From contig JACRMR010000013.1 of assembly GCA_016214895.1 (NCBI GenBank), forward strand, positions 66,971 to 130,970: a stretch of DNA of 64,000 nucleotides, read 5' to 3'. Source of the stretch: a candidate division KSB1 bacterium (GTDB lineage Bacteria > Electryoneota > RPQS01). The translations under genes and the position numbers were made by a program. Below the pieces are notes generated by a model. It did not search any database, was not told where the DNA came from, and saw nothing but the letters and a program-made list of their open reading frames with translations. This document shows positions 1-9,492 of this stretch, piece by piece. Every line of letters begins with the position of its first letter. Position 1 is the first letter of the stretch.

Positions 1-64
1 GTGGGTTCCCTCGTTTCCACGCCCCTGTCGGCTGACTCATCGTTTGACCCAATATTCAGCAAAG

Positions 65-616
65 ATGACCGTCATTACCAAAGCAACGCTCGTTGACCAA
101 GCCGGGTTTAATCGCACGATCACCCGGCTCGCGCACGAGATCATTGAGCGCAATCGCGGGACCGCACAACTCGGCCTGATCGGGATGCAGACCCGGGGAG
201 TCTTCATTGCCCGGCGAATCGCCGCGAAAATCGCCGAAATCGAACAGTCGAATTTGCCCGTCGGCGTGCTCGATCCGGTCATGTATCGCGACGACTATCG
301 CCGCGCACTGAAACAGCCGCAGGTGCAGGTGACCGAGATTCCCTTTGATCTGGATCACATGAACGTGGTGCTCGTGGACGATGTGCTATACACCGGGCGG
401 ACGGTCCGCGCGGCGCTCGATGCACTCATGGATATCGGCAGACCGCGGCGCATTCAGCTCGCGGTACTCGTCGATCGCGGACACCGGGAATTGCCGATCA
501 AAGCGGACTTCGTCGGCAAGAACGTACCCACCAGTATCAATGAAGAAGTCGCCGTGCGCATGTCGGAAGTGGACGGCGATGATGCCGTGTTGCTGGTCGA
601 GGTGCAGAATCCATGA
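65..616 (+). CDS. pyrR: PyrR bifunctional pyrimidine operon regulator / uracil phosphoribosyltransferase
   Basis: Cytoplasmic 183-aa protein of the type I phosphoribosyltransferase fold. The PRPP-binding motif VVLVDDVLYTGRT lies at residues 101-113, and an MYRDDYR segment typical of PyrR precedes it. Family knowledge: PyrR binds pyr mRNA when UMP is high and also has weak uracil phosphoribosyltransferase activity. I chose ATG at 65; an in-frame TTG at 44 would add seven residues that the family does not need. The stop overlaps the pyrB start (ATGA), so the genes are translationally coupled as in Bacillus-type pyr operons. Only 64 bases precede the start, so any PyrR-binding attenuator cannot be judged here. 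Confidence 0.93.
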   Translation: MTVITKATLVDQAGFNRTITRLAHEIIERNRGTAQLGLIGMQTRGVFIARRIAAKIAEIEQSNLPVGVLDPVMYRDDYRRALKQPQVQVTEIPFDLDHMNVVLVDDVLYTGRTVRAALDALMDIGRPRRIQLAVLVDRGHRELPIKADFVGKNVPTSINEEVAVRMSEVDGDDAVLLVEVQNP

Positions 617-1554
617 GTCTGCTGTCCCACAAGCACATGCTTGGTCTGCGTGACTATTCCGAGCAGGATATCACGATCATCCTCGATACTGCCGAGCGCA
701 TGCGCGAAATTCTCGATCGACCGGTCAAGAAAGTGCCCACGCTCCGCGGCGTCACGGTCGTCAACCTCTTCTTCGAGTCCTCAACGCGGACGCGCACCAG
801 CTTTGAACTCGCCGAAAAACGACTATCCGCGGATACGCTGAACTTCTCCGCCTCGGGCAGCGCCGTCGAAAAAGGGGAAACGCTGCTCGATACCGCCCGC
901 AACATTGAAGCGATGAGAATCGACGTCGTGGTGATGCGCCACAAGTCGCCGGGCAGTCCGCACTTCCTCGCCCGGCACCTCGATTCGATCATCGTGAATG
1001 CCGGTGACGGCCGCCACGAACACCCCACGCAGGCGCTGCTCGATATGCTCACACTGCGGGAGAAATTCGGAACCCTAAAGGGGCTGCGGGTCTGCCTCGT
1101 CGGAGATATCCTGCATTCGCGCGTGGCGATGTCAAATATCGTCGGACTCAAGACGATGGGCGCCAACGTGGTGCTCTGCGGTCCGGCCACCCTGATCCCG
1201 CGCGGGATCGAACGCTTCGGCGTCGAAATCACGCATAGCCTCGACGACGCCATTCAGCACTGCGACGCGTTGAATATCCTGCGGATCCAGTTAGAGCGAC
1301 AGCAGAGCGGGTTGTTCCCGTCCTTGCGTGAATACCAGAAGTATTTCGGCCTGACTCGCGAGCGGCTCGACAAGGCGCCCAATCCGTTGACGGTACTGCA
1401 TCCCGGTCCGATCAACCGCGGAGTAGAGATCACCTCCGATGTCGCCGATGGCGAGCACTCGGTGATCCTGCGGCAGGTTACCAACGGCGTCGCCGTGCGG
1501 ATGGCCGTGCTCTACCTGCTCGCGGGCGGCCGTGCCGAACCGGAGAGCAAATGA
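613..1554 (+). CDS. pyrB: Aspartate carbamoyltransferase catalytic subunit
   Basis: Catalyses carbamoyl phosphate + aspartate to carbamoyl aspartate, the first committed step of UMP synthesis. The carbamoyl-phosphate motif STRTR is at residues 57-61, the swinging-loop region SAVEKGET with its Lys near residue 87, HPTQ at 137-140, and a C-terminal HPGPINRG motif. The length (313 aa) is normal for catalytic chains. No regulatory PyrI gene follows; pyrC is next, so the enzyme is probably of the class lacking PyrI. It overlaps both pyrR and pyrC by four bases. Confidence 0.96.
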   Translation: MSLLSHKHMLGLRDYSEQDITIILDTAERMREILDRPVKKVPTLRGVTVVNLFFESSTRTRTSFELAEKRLSADTLNFSASGSAVEKGETLLDTARNIEAMRIDVVVMRHKSPGSPHFLARHLDSIIVNAGDGRHEHPTQALLDMLTLREKFGTLKGLRVCLVGDILHSRVAMSNIVGLKTMGANVVLCGPATLIPRGIERFGVEITHSLDDAIQHCDALNILRIQLERQQSGLFPSLREYQKYFGLTRERLDKAPNPLTVLHPGPINRGVEITSDVADGEHSVILRQVTNGVAVRMAVLYLLAGGRAEPESK

Positions 1555-2870
1555 AGTCCAGCTCCATGAACCCCAAGTACGCGTCCATCGATCATCCCGC
1601 ACCGGCCCGCTCGATCTACTTTGAAGGCGCTCGTTTGATTGATCCGCGCTCCGGAATCGACCAGGCCGCCGGCCTGCTCATTCGCGACGGCCTGATCTCG
1701 GTCAATCCCCAACAGATCCCCGAGGGAACCGATCGCTTCGACCTGCGCGGGCACTGGATCACTCCGGGCTGGTTTGATCTGCATGTGCATTTGCGTGAGC
1801 CGGGCCGCGAAGTCGCGGAGACGATTGTCAGCGGATGTCACGCCGCTATGGCCGGCGGCTTTACGGGCGTCGCCTGCATGCCCAATACCGATCCGCCGCT
1901 CGATAACGCGGGCCTCGTCGGCTGGGTTCGCGACCAGGCCAAGGGCCTGCCCATCGACGTCCACGTCATCGCCGCGGCGACGCGTGAACGCAAGGGTAAA
2001 GAACTGGTGGATATGTCAGAACTGGTCGAAGCGGGTGTTCGCGCGTTCACGGACGACGGCTCGCCGATTCGCAGCAGCGCGGTCCTGCGGCATGCCATGG
2101 AATATGCCAATATGCTCGGCGCGCGCATCTTCGAGCATGCAGAGGACAGTGAACTCGTTCAGGGCGGCGCCATGAACGAGAGCGAGTGGTCCACCAGCCT
2201 TGGACTCCCCGGCATGCCCGCGATCGGCGAGACGATTGATGTGGTCCGCTGCATACTCATTTCGGAATATACCGGCGCGGCGATCCACCTCTGCCACGTC
2301 TCGACGAAGGAATCCGTGCACTGGATTCGTGAGGCCAAGCGCAGGGGCATCCGGGTTACCGCGGAGGTGTGTCCACACCACTTGCTGCTGAATGACTCGG
2401 CGTGCAAAGAATTCGACACGAATTTCAAAATGAATCCACCGCTTCGCGCTGAAGCGGACCGGCTGGCCTGTATCGAGGGCTTCCGCGACGGCACACTCGA
2501 TGTTTACTGCACGGACCACGCGCCGCATCCGTGGGAATCCAAAGCGCAGGAGTTCGATGTCGCGCCGTTCGGAGTGGTCGGTCTGGAAACGGCGATGGGG
2601 ATTGCGCTCACTCACTTTGTTCCGACCATGATGGACTTGAACACGTTGCTGGAGCGCGTCGTGTACGCGCCCCGCGCGATTCTGGCACAGCCGGTTCCAA
2701 GTCTCGTGAGTGGTGCGCCCGCGAACCTGACGCTGATTGATCCGGATGCAACCATGACCGTTGACCCGGCCACGTTCCGGTCGCGGTCGCGCAACACTGC
2801 TTTCGCGGGTTGGCCGTTGAAAGGCAAGGCCATGGGTGTGGTGAACCGCGGGCTGGCCTACATCGCCTGA
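1551..2870 (+). CDS. pyrC: Dihydroorotase (class I type)
   Basis: Zinc amidohydrolase that cyclises carbamoyl aspartate to dihydroorotate. It shows DLHVHLREPG (His78, His80), MPNTDPP, a His in HVSTKE, PHHLLL and a catalytic-type DHAPH near the C-terminal third. The length (439 aa) fits the long class I enzymes found beside PyrB rather than the short E. coli type. The start ATG overlaps the pyrB stop; an ATG five codons later is an alternative. It is the last gene of the pyr operon in view and a gap of 100 bases follows. Confidence 0.94.
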   Translation: MKSSSMNPKYASIDHPAPARSIYFEGARLIDPRSGIDQAAGLLIRDGLISVNPQQIPEGTDRFDLRGHWITPGWFDLHVHLREPGREVAETIVSGCHAAMAGGFTGVACMPNTDPPLDNAGLVGWVRDQAKGLPIDVHVIAAATRERKGKELVDMSELVEAGVRAFTDDGSPIRSSAVLRHAMEYANMLGARIFEHAEDSELVQGGAMNESEWSTSLGLPGMPAIGETIDVVRCILISEYTGAAIHLCHVSTKESVHWIREAKRRGIRVTAEVCPHHLLLNDSACKEFDTNFKMNPPLRAEADRLACIEGFRDGTLDVYCTDHAPHPWESKAQEFDVAPFGVVGLETAMGIALTHFVPTMMDLNTLLERVVYAPRAILAQPVPSLVSGAPANLTLIDPDATMTVDPATFRSRSRNTAFAGWPLKGKAMGVVNRGLAYIA

Positions 2871-2970
2871 CCACGCGCCGAAGCAAGGGGAACTGTGCGT
2901 TCGCGGTGAGAGTATCGCAAGTAGTGTATTCCTTCGGCAGGTCGTCGCCGCTAACTCATCGATAGCGATT

Positions 2971-3969
2971 ATGCCTCATTCATCGAAAATTTTCGCGATC
3001 CCGTCGCTCGTTGCTGCCTTGATGGCCGTGGCATTGCTTGGATGTTCAAAGCGGGAAATCACGGATGGCACGGTCGTCTCGATCCTCTATACCAGCGATG
3101 TTCGCGGAAAGGTCGAGGGTTGCGGCTGCAAGCACAACGGAGGCGGAATAACCAAGCGCAGCGCCAAGATCAAGTTGATTCGAGCGGAGGATGCCAGTGC
3201 CGTTTACTGTGACGCGGGAAATTGGGCCACCGGGACACCCGCAGCCGACAGCAGCAAGGGCATGCTCAGCGTCGCGACTTACAATCAGATGGCAACCTCC
3301 GTGGTCAATGTCTCGGAACGCGAGTTGGCATTCGGCTACGACGCTTTCAGAAGCGCGCGCAAGGATTCCAAGTTCGCCTACGTATCCGCGAACTTGAAGG
3401 TCGGTGGTTCGGCGGTCGCGGACCCGTACATTGTCAAGGAGGTTAAGGAAGCTCGTGTCGCGTTCATTGGCTTGTGTGGCACACGCGACGTCATGCGATT
3501 CGACAGTTTGAAATTGCCGGCGGATGCCACCGTTGAAGATCCACTGACCGCCGCTCGGCGGAACGTCGCCGCGCTCTTGGACGAAGTAGATCTGATCATA
3601 TTGTTGTCAACCTGCGGCGATGCTGTGGATTCGAGCCTGGCCGCCGCGCTTCCCCAAATCGCGTTGATTGTCGGCGGACGAAGTTACCGGCCAAATAGCG
3701 ACGCCCCGTGGGTTGTCGGGAACACCCGCGTCGTGCGAGCCGCACGCGATGGGCGCTCGATGGGAAGGATGGACATGGTCTTCGGACCGGATCGCAAAAT
3801 TAAGATGTACAATCCGACGACGATCACGATGGAAGTCGGTGATCCGAGCGACGATGTCATGCTCGCCGTAGTGCGGAAGTTCATCCCGAAGTTCATTGAC
3901 AATCCGACCGATGGAGTACGAATCGAGCCGGCCGACGTGTCCGTCGCGAGTTCCAAACCGTCGGAATAA
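2971..3969 (+). CDS. Lipoprotein related to the 5'-nucleotidase/UshA-like metallophosphatase family
   Basis: A 332-aa predicted lipoprotein. An N-terminal signal ends in the lipobox ALLGC (Cys25). The mature part opens with SILYTSDVRG followed by GCGC (Cys51, Cys53) and a Gly-rich stretch. This resembles secreted 5'-nucleotidase/metallophosphatase-like proteins that carry a conserved Cys pair near the N-terminus. The canonical metal ligand motif DxH reads SDVRG here, so the usual His is absent and phosphatase activity is doubtful. No partner gene is adjacent. The function is inferred only at family level. Confidence 0.6.
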   Translation: MPHSSKIFAIPSLVAALMAVALLGCSKREITDGTVVSILYTSDVRGKVEGCGCKHNGGGITKRSAKIKLIRAEDASAVYCDAGNWATGTPAADSSKGMLSVATYNQMATSVVNVSERELAFGYDAFRSARKDSKFAYVSANLKVGGSAVADPYIVKEVKEARVAFIGLCGTRDVMRFDSLKLPADATVEDPLTAARRNVAALLDEVDLIILLSTCGDAVDSSLAAALPQIALIVGGRSYRPNSDAPWVVGNTRVVRAARDGRSMGRMDMVFGPDRKIKMYNPTTITMEVGDPSDDVMLAVVRKFIPKFIDNPTDGVRIEPADVSVASSKPSE

Positions 3970-3999
3970 CAACGCCAAACTCAGGTACTAAATTGCAGA

Positions 4000-4025
4000 G
4001 AAGCCCGGTCAATCGACCGGGCTTC
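4000..4025. terminator. Hairpin between convergent genes
   Basis: An 11-bp perfect stem (GAAGCCCGGTC with its complement) around the loop AATC, lying between the convergent lipoprotein and M42 peptidase genes. No long T-run follows on either strand, so it may be a weak bidirectional terminator or an mRNA-protecting hairpin. Confidence 0.6.
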
Positions 4026-4047
4026 TGCATGTCTTGCCGGCTGATGG

Positions 4048-5097
4048 TTACAGCTTGTCGCCCAATTCGTAGCCTGTGCCGCGGGAGGTCTCCAGATAGG
4101 CAGACAGTAGGTCAACACAGGACTCCAGGTCCGCTTTGCTCACGGTTTCGACTGTCGAGTGCACATATCGCACCGGCACGGAAAGCGTCGCGACCGCGCA
4201 ATGCCCGCTGAACATCCGCAATCCCCCCGCATCGGTGCCGCCGCGCGGCAGAATCTCCAGTTGGTACTTGAGCTTGCGCTGCTTGGCGAGATCGCGCAGC
4301 TCGCGAATTAACTTCGGATTCGAAATCGACGCACCATCCATAACCTTGAGTGCTGCGCCGTCGCCGAGTCGCGTGATGTGATCCTGCGCCTGCGATCCCG
4401 GCGTGTCCACCGCAATCGTGATGTCGAGCGCAATCCCGACATCCGGCCGAATGTCCTGCGCCGACGCAATCGCTCCGCGAATCCCCACTTCTTCCTGGAC
4501 CGTGGCGACTGCGTAGATATCGACCGTATGCTTTTTCACGCGGCGTAGTGCTTCGACCATCAACCACACCCCGAAACGGTTATCGACGGCCTTGCCCGTG
4601 AAGCAATCGCCGATCTCTTCCAGCGTACGCGCCATCGTTACCGGATCTCCAACTTCGACCATGGACTGCACGGGCTTGGCCGGCAACCCGAGATCCACAA
4701 AGTAATCCGTGACCCTGAGCGGCTTCTTGGCCTCCTCTTCGGAGAGCACGTGGACCGGTTTGCTTCCGATTACTCCCAGCAGCCGTTTCTTCGCCGTGTG
4801 GACATAGACACGCTGTGCCATCATCGTCCGGGGGTCCCAGCCGCCAACCGGCTGCAGCCGAAGAAACCCTTCCTTGTCCACATGACTGACCAGAAATCCG
4901 ATCTCATCCATGTGGGCGGCAAGCATCACCTTCTTCTTGCCCGATCCCTTCTTGTAACCGATCAGGTTGCCCATCGAGTCGGTGGTCACCTTGCACCCCA
5001 CCGTCGTCAGCTCCTTGCGAATCAGTGCCCGAATGCCTTCCTCACGGCCGGATACCGCATGGGCGTCGGCCAGCGTCTTCAGCAGACTGAAATCCAA
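4048..5097 (-). CDS. M42 family metallopeptidase (glutamyl/tetrahedral aminopeptidase-like)
   Basis: Cytoplasmic di-metal aminopeptidase of 349 aa. The metal and catalytic motifs are in order: AAHMDEIGF (His62, Asp64), VDNRFG (bridging Asp), QEEVGIRG (Glu pair), ALDIT (Asp) and a late HSTVE His. Members assemble into large tetrahedral shells and trim peptides; older databases call some of them endoglucanase M. A strong ribosome site AGGAGG (5104-5109) stands six bases before the ATG. It is transcribed alone, downstream of the ftsZ terminator. The exact substrate is not inferable. Confidence 0.92.
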   Translation of the reverse strand: MDFSLLKTLADAHAVSGREEGIRALIRKELTTVGCKVTTDSMGNLIGYKKGSGKKKVMLAAHMDEIGFLVSHVDKEGFLRLQPVGGWDPRTMMAQRVYVHTAKKRLLGVIGSKPVHVLSEEEAKKPLRVTDYFVDLGLPAKPVQSMVEVGDPVTMARTLEEIGDCFTGKAVDNRFGVWLMVEALRRVKKHTVDIYAVATVQEEVGIRGAIASAQDIRPDVGIALDITIAVDTPGSQAQDHITRLGDGAALKVMDGASISNPKLIRELRDLAKQRKLKYQLEILPRGGTDAGGLRMFSGHCAVATLSVPVRYVHSTVETVSKADLESCVDLLSAYLETSRGTGYELGDKL

Positions 5098-5140
5098 AGC
5101 AAACCTCCTTTGTCCGTATGTTCACGCGCACACGAAATCC

Positions 5141-5168
5141 AATCTAATGATTCAGAGACCATTAGCAA
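5141..5168 (-). promoter_or_regulatory. Possible promoter of the M42 peptidase gene
   Basis: On the minus strand TTGCTA (5163-5168) is followed after 16 bases by TAGATT (5141-5146), between the ftsZ terminator and the M42 ATG. It is a weak match, supported mainly by position. Confidence 0.35.
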
Positions 5169-5191
5169 GCCGTTTGTTGCGGCATGCATGC

Positions 5192-5225
5192 AAAAGAGCC
5201 GTCACGATCTGACTCGTGACGGCTC
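5192..5225 (-). terminator. Rho-independent terminator of the dcw operon
   Basis: A perfect 12-bp stem (5196-5207 with 5214-5225, arm GAGCCGTCACGA) and a 6-base loop. On the minus strand it is followed by TTTT (5192-5195). It lies 26 bases after the ftsZ stop and closes the division and cell-wall cluster. Confidence 0.85.
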
Positions 5226-5250
5226 AAACTCAATTCCCGCAACCGGCCGA

Positions 5251-6480
5251 TCAGTCCATCTGCCGCCGCAGGAATGCCGGGATCTCGAATCGCGAGTCTT
5301 CACCGAATTCCTCGCCCACAATCAGCGGCTCGGGTCGTCCGTTGATATCGCGTGTGAGCCGGCGAATGTTCGACGGATCGCCCGCCCGGCTGGCTACCGC
5401 ATCAAACGATCGAAATTCCGGCGATACCGGGCGGATCGACTCCGCCGCGCGCTGCACCACGACCGGACGAGTAGCCGAAATCGCGGCTACCGAAATCGGC
5501 TTCGCGGACTGCTGCTGGTTAAACCCCGTCGCGATTACCGTCACGCGCAGCTCACCGGTCAAATTCGGATCAATCACCGCGCCAAAAATGACCTCTGCAT
5601 CCTCGCCGGCAGCGTCATAGATCGTCTGTGTCGCATCCGATACATCGTGCAATGCGAGATCGGTGCCGCCCGAGATGTTAATCAGAATCGCGCGCGCGCC
5701 GGCAATCGATACCTCTTCGAGCAGGGGCGAGGAGATCGCCTTCTGCGCGGCTTCGATCGCGCGGTGTTCGCCGGTCCCGGTGCCGACGCCCATCAGCGCG
5801 TCTCCCATCTGTGCCATGACGGTCCGCACGTCCGCGAAATCTACGTTCACCATACCCGGTACCGCGATCAGGTCGGAAATGCCCTTCGTCGCCTGCAACA
5901 GCACGTTGTCCGCCATGTTGAAGGCTTCGACCAAGGTGGTATTGCGGTCCACGATGGAGATCAGCCGCTGGTTCGGGATGACGATCAGCGTATCGACATG
6001 TTCCTTAAGCTCGGACAATCCGCGTTCCGCCTGCGCGCTGCGCTTCTTGCCCTCAAACGAGAAGGGCTTGGTCACGATGCCGACCGAGAGGGCGCCGATT
6101 TCCTTCGCAATCCGGGCCACCGTCGGGGCCGCGCCGGTTCCCGTACCGCCGCCCATGCCGGCGGTGATGAATACCATGTCCGCGCCTTCAATCGCCTCGC
6201 GGATATCGTCGCAATTCTCGGCGACTGCCTGCCGCCCCACTTCCGGATTTGCGCCCGCCCCCAACCCGCGCGTGACCTCGCGGCCAATCTGAATGCGGCG
6301 CGGCGAGCGATTCTGCTGAAGCGCCTGCGCATCCGTGTTCACTGCTATGAAATCCACGCTCTGCAACCCGGCATCGATCATGCAGTTCAGCGCATTGCCG
6401 CCCGCGCCGCCGACGCCGACGACCTTCATCTTCGCGCCGCCGCTGATTTCGTCCGCAAACCGAAAACGTACGGGATCCAT
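5251..6480 (-). CDS. ftsZ: Cell division GTPase FtsZ
   Basis: Tubulin-like GTPase that forms the Z-ring. The nucleotide-binding GGAGGNA begins at residue 24 and the tubulin signature GMGGGTGTG spans 108-116. A variable linker leads to the conserved C-terminal peptide IPAFLRRQ, which binds FtsA and other tethers. The length (409 aa) is typical. A consensus ribosome site AGGAGG (6488-6493) lies seven bases before the ATG. This is the strongest site in the cluster and fits the high dose of FtsZ needed. It is the last gene of the dcw operon. Confidence 0.97.
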   Translation of the reverse strand: MDPVRFRFADEISGGAKMKVVGVGGAGGNALNCMIDAGLQSVDFIAVNTDAQALQQNRSPRRIQIGREVTRGLGAGANPEVGRQAVAENCDDIREAIEGADMVFITAGMGGGTGTGAAPTVARIAKEIGALSVGIVTKPFSFEGKKRSAQAERGLSELKEHVDTLIVIPNQRLISIVDRNTTLVEAFNMADNVLLQATKGISDLIAVPGMVNVDFADVRTVMAQMGDALMGVGTGTGEHRAIEAAQKAISSPLLEEVSIAGARAILINISGGTDLALHDVSDATQTIYDAAGEDAEVIFGAVIDPNLTGELRVTVIATGFNQQQSAKPISVAAISATRPVVVQRAAESIRPVSPEFRSFDAVASRAGDPSNIRRLTRDINGRPEPLIVGEEFGEDSRFEIPAFLRRQMD

Positions 6481-6510
6481 CGATTGACCTCCTGAAGAAA
6501 GACTATATTT

Positions 6511-7770
6511 CTAAAAGATTCCTTGCAACCATTCCCTGACGCGACCGGAGGCCGCGTTCGACCATTTGCGGCCGTTGGCCATCGCCAGCGGTTCGCGCTC
6601 CACCCGCGTCAGCGCGTACCGAATCAGTCCGAGCGCCGTCGAATACTTCGGACCGATATGAATCGAATCGTGCGCCGGAAGATCACGCGGCGCTCCGATG
6701 CGCACCGGAAGCGCAAAAATCTCCTCCGCCAATTCCGCCATTCCCGCCATCGACGCTCCGCCCCCGGTCAAAATGACCCCGGCGGCCGCATGCTCGAGCA
6801 TCCGCGCACGCTGCAGTTCCTCCCGCGCCAGCGTCAGAATCTCCTCAACCCGCGGCGCAATGATTCCCAACAGCATCGATCGACTCAGTGCGCGCGGCTC
6901 CCGGCCGCCGACGCCCGGGATTTCCAAGAACTCGTTCTGGCTGATGGCGCGCGCGTGAGCAGCGCCCTGCTCGATCTTGATCGTCTCCGCCGACTCCACC
7001 GGCGTCCGCAGACCTACGGCGATATCGCGCGTGATGTAATCACCGCCGTACCCCACTACCGCGCTGTGACGAATCGTGCCATTGTGAAACACCGCGAGAT
7101 CAGTAGTGCCGCCGCCAATGTCGAGCAGGATTGCGCCCAGCTCCATCTCGTCCCGCGTGAGCACACTGGTCGCGGAAGCCAACGGCTCCAGCACCAGGTC
7201 CATCACGTTCAAGTCCGCTCGCTTGCAACACGTCAGGATATTCTGCGCCGACGACAGCGCGCACGTGACAATGTGAACGTTGGCCTCTAATCGCACTCCC
7301 GCCATGCCGACCGGCGAGCGAATACCGCGCTCTGAATCCACGACAAATTCCTGCGGAATAACATGCAGCACGCGTCGATCCAGCGGCAAGGCTACCGCGC
7401 TGGCGGCCTCGACGACTCGCTCAACGTCCGGACTCGTGACCTCGCCGGTCTGCGATCCCCGACTGCGGCTCACCGGAATCGCGCCGCGGGAATTCAGACT
7501 GCGCACGTGCTCGCCGGCCACGCCCACCCAGACCGTGTGAATCCGCTCGCCCGAATCCGCCTCCGCCAGCTCAACGGATTTCTCGATGTCTTCCGTCGTT
7601 TGCTCAAGATTAATCACGACGCCGCGCCGCAAGCCCCGCGATGGCACGCAGCCAACACCGAGAATGTGCAGCGCTTCGCGTTCGCCCGGTTCCGCGACGA
7701 CCGTCAACACTTTGGTCGTCCCGATGTCCACCCCGCAAATCAGGTCGCGGTGACTGGCTGACTTCTTCAT
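6511..7770 (-). CDS. ftsA: Cell division protein FtsA (actin-like membrane tether of FtsZ)
   Basis: Actin/Hsp70-fold ATPase, 419 aa. A phosphate-1 motif CGVDIGTTKV lies near the N-terminus and phosphate-2 DIGGGTTDL near residue 210. The last ~15 residues (VREWLQGIF end) form the short amphipathic helix that anchors FtsA, and so FtsZ, to the inner membrane. It overlaps ftsQ by four bases and lies directly upstream of ftsZ, the usual order. Confidence 0.96.
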   Translation of the reverse strand: MKKSASHRDLICGVDIGTTKVLTVVAEPGEREALHILGVGCVPSRGLRRGVVINLEQTTEDIEKSVELAEADSGERIHTVWVGVAGEHVRSLNSRGAIPVSRSRGSQTGEVTSPDVERVVEAASAVALPLDRRVLHVIPQEFVVDSERGIRSPVGMAGVRLEANVHIVTCALSSAQNILTCCKRADLNVMDLVLEPLASATSVLTRDEMELGAILLDIGGGTTDLAVFHNGTIRHSAVVGYGGDYITRDIAVGLRTPVESAETIKIEQGAAHARAISQNEFLEIPGVGGREPRALSRSMLLGIIAPRVEEILTLAREELQRARMLEHAAAGVILTGGGASMAGMAELAEEIFALPVRIGAPRDLPAHDSIHIGPKYSTALGLIRYALTRVEREPLAMANGRKWSNAASGRVREWLQGIF

Positions 7771-8600
7771 CCGTTCAGTCGCTCCTCAATTGGACGTCCA
7801 GCCGTAACGATTACCTTTCCCGCAAATCGTAAGTCGATCAATTGCGTCGCCCCGTCGGCGGGGCGATCCTCGCCGTATGCAAAGTAGCTCGCCAACGCTG
7901 TCCACGCCAGTTCTCCAACGCCGTGGCCCAATCGCAGCTCCACCGTCGGGCGCGCCAGCGACGCGTAAATTTCGTCACCACGGTAGTACAACTCGCTGAG
8001 GTTCTGCCAACTGTCCACCGAGACTCTTCGCACCGTCACGGCCTCGTTCAACAGCGCGAGCGTTTCCGCGTCTCGCAGCACTCGCCCCACCGTGGTTTGA
8101 ACCGAGTGGGGAGGAAGCAACAGCGGCAGATCCCAAACCCAGCGCTCCGACGGCGGCGGAACCGCCATACTGTCCGCCGTGACAATGATCATCGATTGCT
8201 GCCGGATCGCCGCAATTGGCTCGCGTTCCGTGATCAGAATCTCAATCGTATCCGGAAACCGTCGACTGACCCGGGCTCGTTTGATCCACGGCTGCGACTC
8301 CAACCGGGTTTCGACGACTTCCGTTGAAACCCGAAACATCGCGGACGCCAGCGGAACACCGGCCGCCTTCAATACGGCGTCCTTCGTCAGCAAGTGCTCC
8401 CCGTCCACAAGCACTTGCCGCACGCGAAATCGTTCGGCGATCGTTACCAACCGTCCGGATACCGCGCGGAACAGCGGACCGCGGAAAACAACCAGCAGTA
8501 ACGCCGCCACGACCAGAACTCCCACGGAGATCAGTCGCAGCTTGCGTACTCGGCGCCGCGCCTCAGAGCGCGATCGCGAAGGGGTCTTCCTTGAACCCAA
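7767..8600 (-). CDS. ftsQ: Cell division protein FtsQ/DivIB
   Basis: Bitopic membrane protein with a basic cytoplasmic head, one membrane segment (VGVLVVAALLLVVF) and a periplasmic POTRA domain starting around FRVRQVLVDG, then the FtsQ beta domain (PDTIEILITEREPIA). It scaffolds FtsL, FtsB and FtsW/I at the septum. The frame is open up to 8699, deep inside murB. I chose TTG at 8600 because GAGGT stands eight bases upstream and no later ATG or GTG precedes the membrane segment. This gives 277 aa and a 38-base overlap with murB. Confidence 0.85.
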   Translation of the reverse strand: MGSRKTPSRSRSEARRRVRKLRLISVGVLVVAALLLVVFRGPLFRAVSGRLVTIAERFRVRQVLVDGEHLLTKDAVLKAAGVPLASAMFRVSTEVVETRLESQPWIKRARVSRRFPDTIEILITEREPIAAIRQQSMIIVTADSMAVPPPSERWVWDLPLLLPPHSVQTTVGRVLRDAETLALLNEAVTVRRVSVDSWQNLSELYYRGDEIYASLARPTVELRLGHGVGELAWTALASYFAYGEDRPADGATQLIDLRFAGKVIVTAGRPIEERLNG

Positions 8601-9492
8601 TTGGCAGTACCTCGGTTTCCAACAAGATGTGGAACTCGCGATAGACGCGTGACCGAATCTCGCGCACCAAAGCGCAAACATCCGCCGCCGTCGCGCCACC
8701 CGTATTCACAAACATGCCCGCGTGCTTGTGGGGCACCAGCGCGCCGCCGACGCGTACGCCCTTGCCGTCCACCGCTTCGATCAACCGCCCTGCAAAATCG
8801 TTCGGTGGACGCTTGAAGATCGAGCCGGCGCTGGGAAATTCGAGGGGCTGCTTGGCCCGTCGCAGCTTCCACACCCGTCGCATCTCGGCAATGATCTTCG
8901 CTTGCTCGCCGCGCGCCAATCGATAACGACTGTTCAACACGATGACGTCGCGAAAGGCCGGCGCTGACCGATAAGAAAAGCCCACATCGCGCTTCTCGAC
9001 GGTGAGCGTGGTCAAGTCGGGACTCAGCACGTCCGCGCTCACGAACGTATCCGCGATTTCCCCGCCATAGGCACCGGCGTTCATGTACAGGCCGCCGCCG
9101 ACCGTCCCCGGAATGCCGGATAGCGGCTCGATCCCCGAAAGCGCGCGCACCGCGGCGTGTGTGGTCAAGTCCAGCAGCCGGGCGCCGGGTCCGGCATGCA
9201 GAACTTCTGCGTCTGAACGGATGCCGGTCAAATCTCCGCTCGCTCTGACGACAACGGCGTCGATTCCTGCATCGGATACCAATAGGTTCGTGCCCAAGCC
9301 AAGGTAGAAGTGCGCCGCCTGCTCCTCACCGATCAGCCGGAACAGCTCCACAAGTTCCGCGATCGTGGCGGGTTCCGCGAGCAGCGCCGCCGGACCACCG
9401 ATCTGAAAGCTGGTCAATGGTGCCAGCGGAATGTCGGCCCGAACCCGGCAGCGCGCGTGCCGCATGATTCGTGACCGGGAAGTGGAGTTCAT
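8563..9492 (-). CDS. murB: UDP-N-acetylenolpyruvoylglucosamine reductase
   Basis: FAD enzyme reducing UDP-GlcNAc-enolpyruvate to UDP-MurNAc. It has GLGTNLLVSD and SGIPGTVGGGLYMNAGAYG of the FAD domain, and a SAGSIFKRP active-site segment. YRSAPAF and the compact 309-aa length match type II MurB enzymes. The ATG overlaps the murC stop (ATGA). Confidence 0.95.
   Translation of the reverse strand: MNSTSRSRIMRHARCRVRADIPLAPLTSFQIGGPAALLAEPATIAELVELFRLIGEEQAAHFYLGLGTNLLVSDAGIDAVVVRASGDLTGIRSDAEVLHAGPGARLLDLTTHAAVRALSGIEPLSGIPGTVGGGLYMNAGAYGGEIADTFVSADVLSPDLTTLTVEKRDVGFSYRSAPAFRDVIVLNSRYRLARGEQAKIIAEMRRVWKLRRAKQPLEFPSAGSIFKRPPNDFAGRLIEAVDGKGVRVGGALVPHKHAGMFVNTGGATAADVCALVREIRSRVYREFHILLETEVLPIGFKEDPFAIAL

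Noticed and set aside
4750-6495. A 581-codon open frame on the plus strand opposite the M42 peptidase and ftsZ
   Set aside because: It is antisense to two certain genes, rich in Arg/His as GC-rich shadow frames are, and shows no domain pattern.
6484-6509. TTGACC and TATATT on the plus strand between ftsA and ftsZ
   Set aside because: The spacer is only 14 bases and there is no plus-strand gene downstream; the sequence contains the ftsZ ribosome site in complement.
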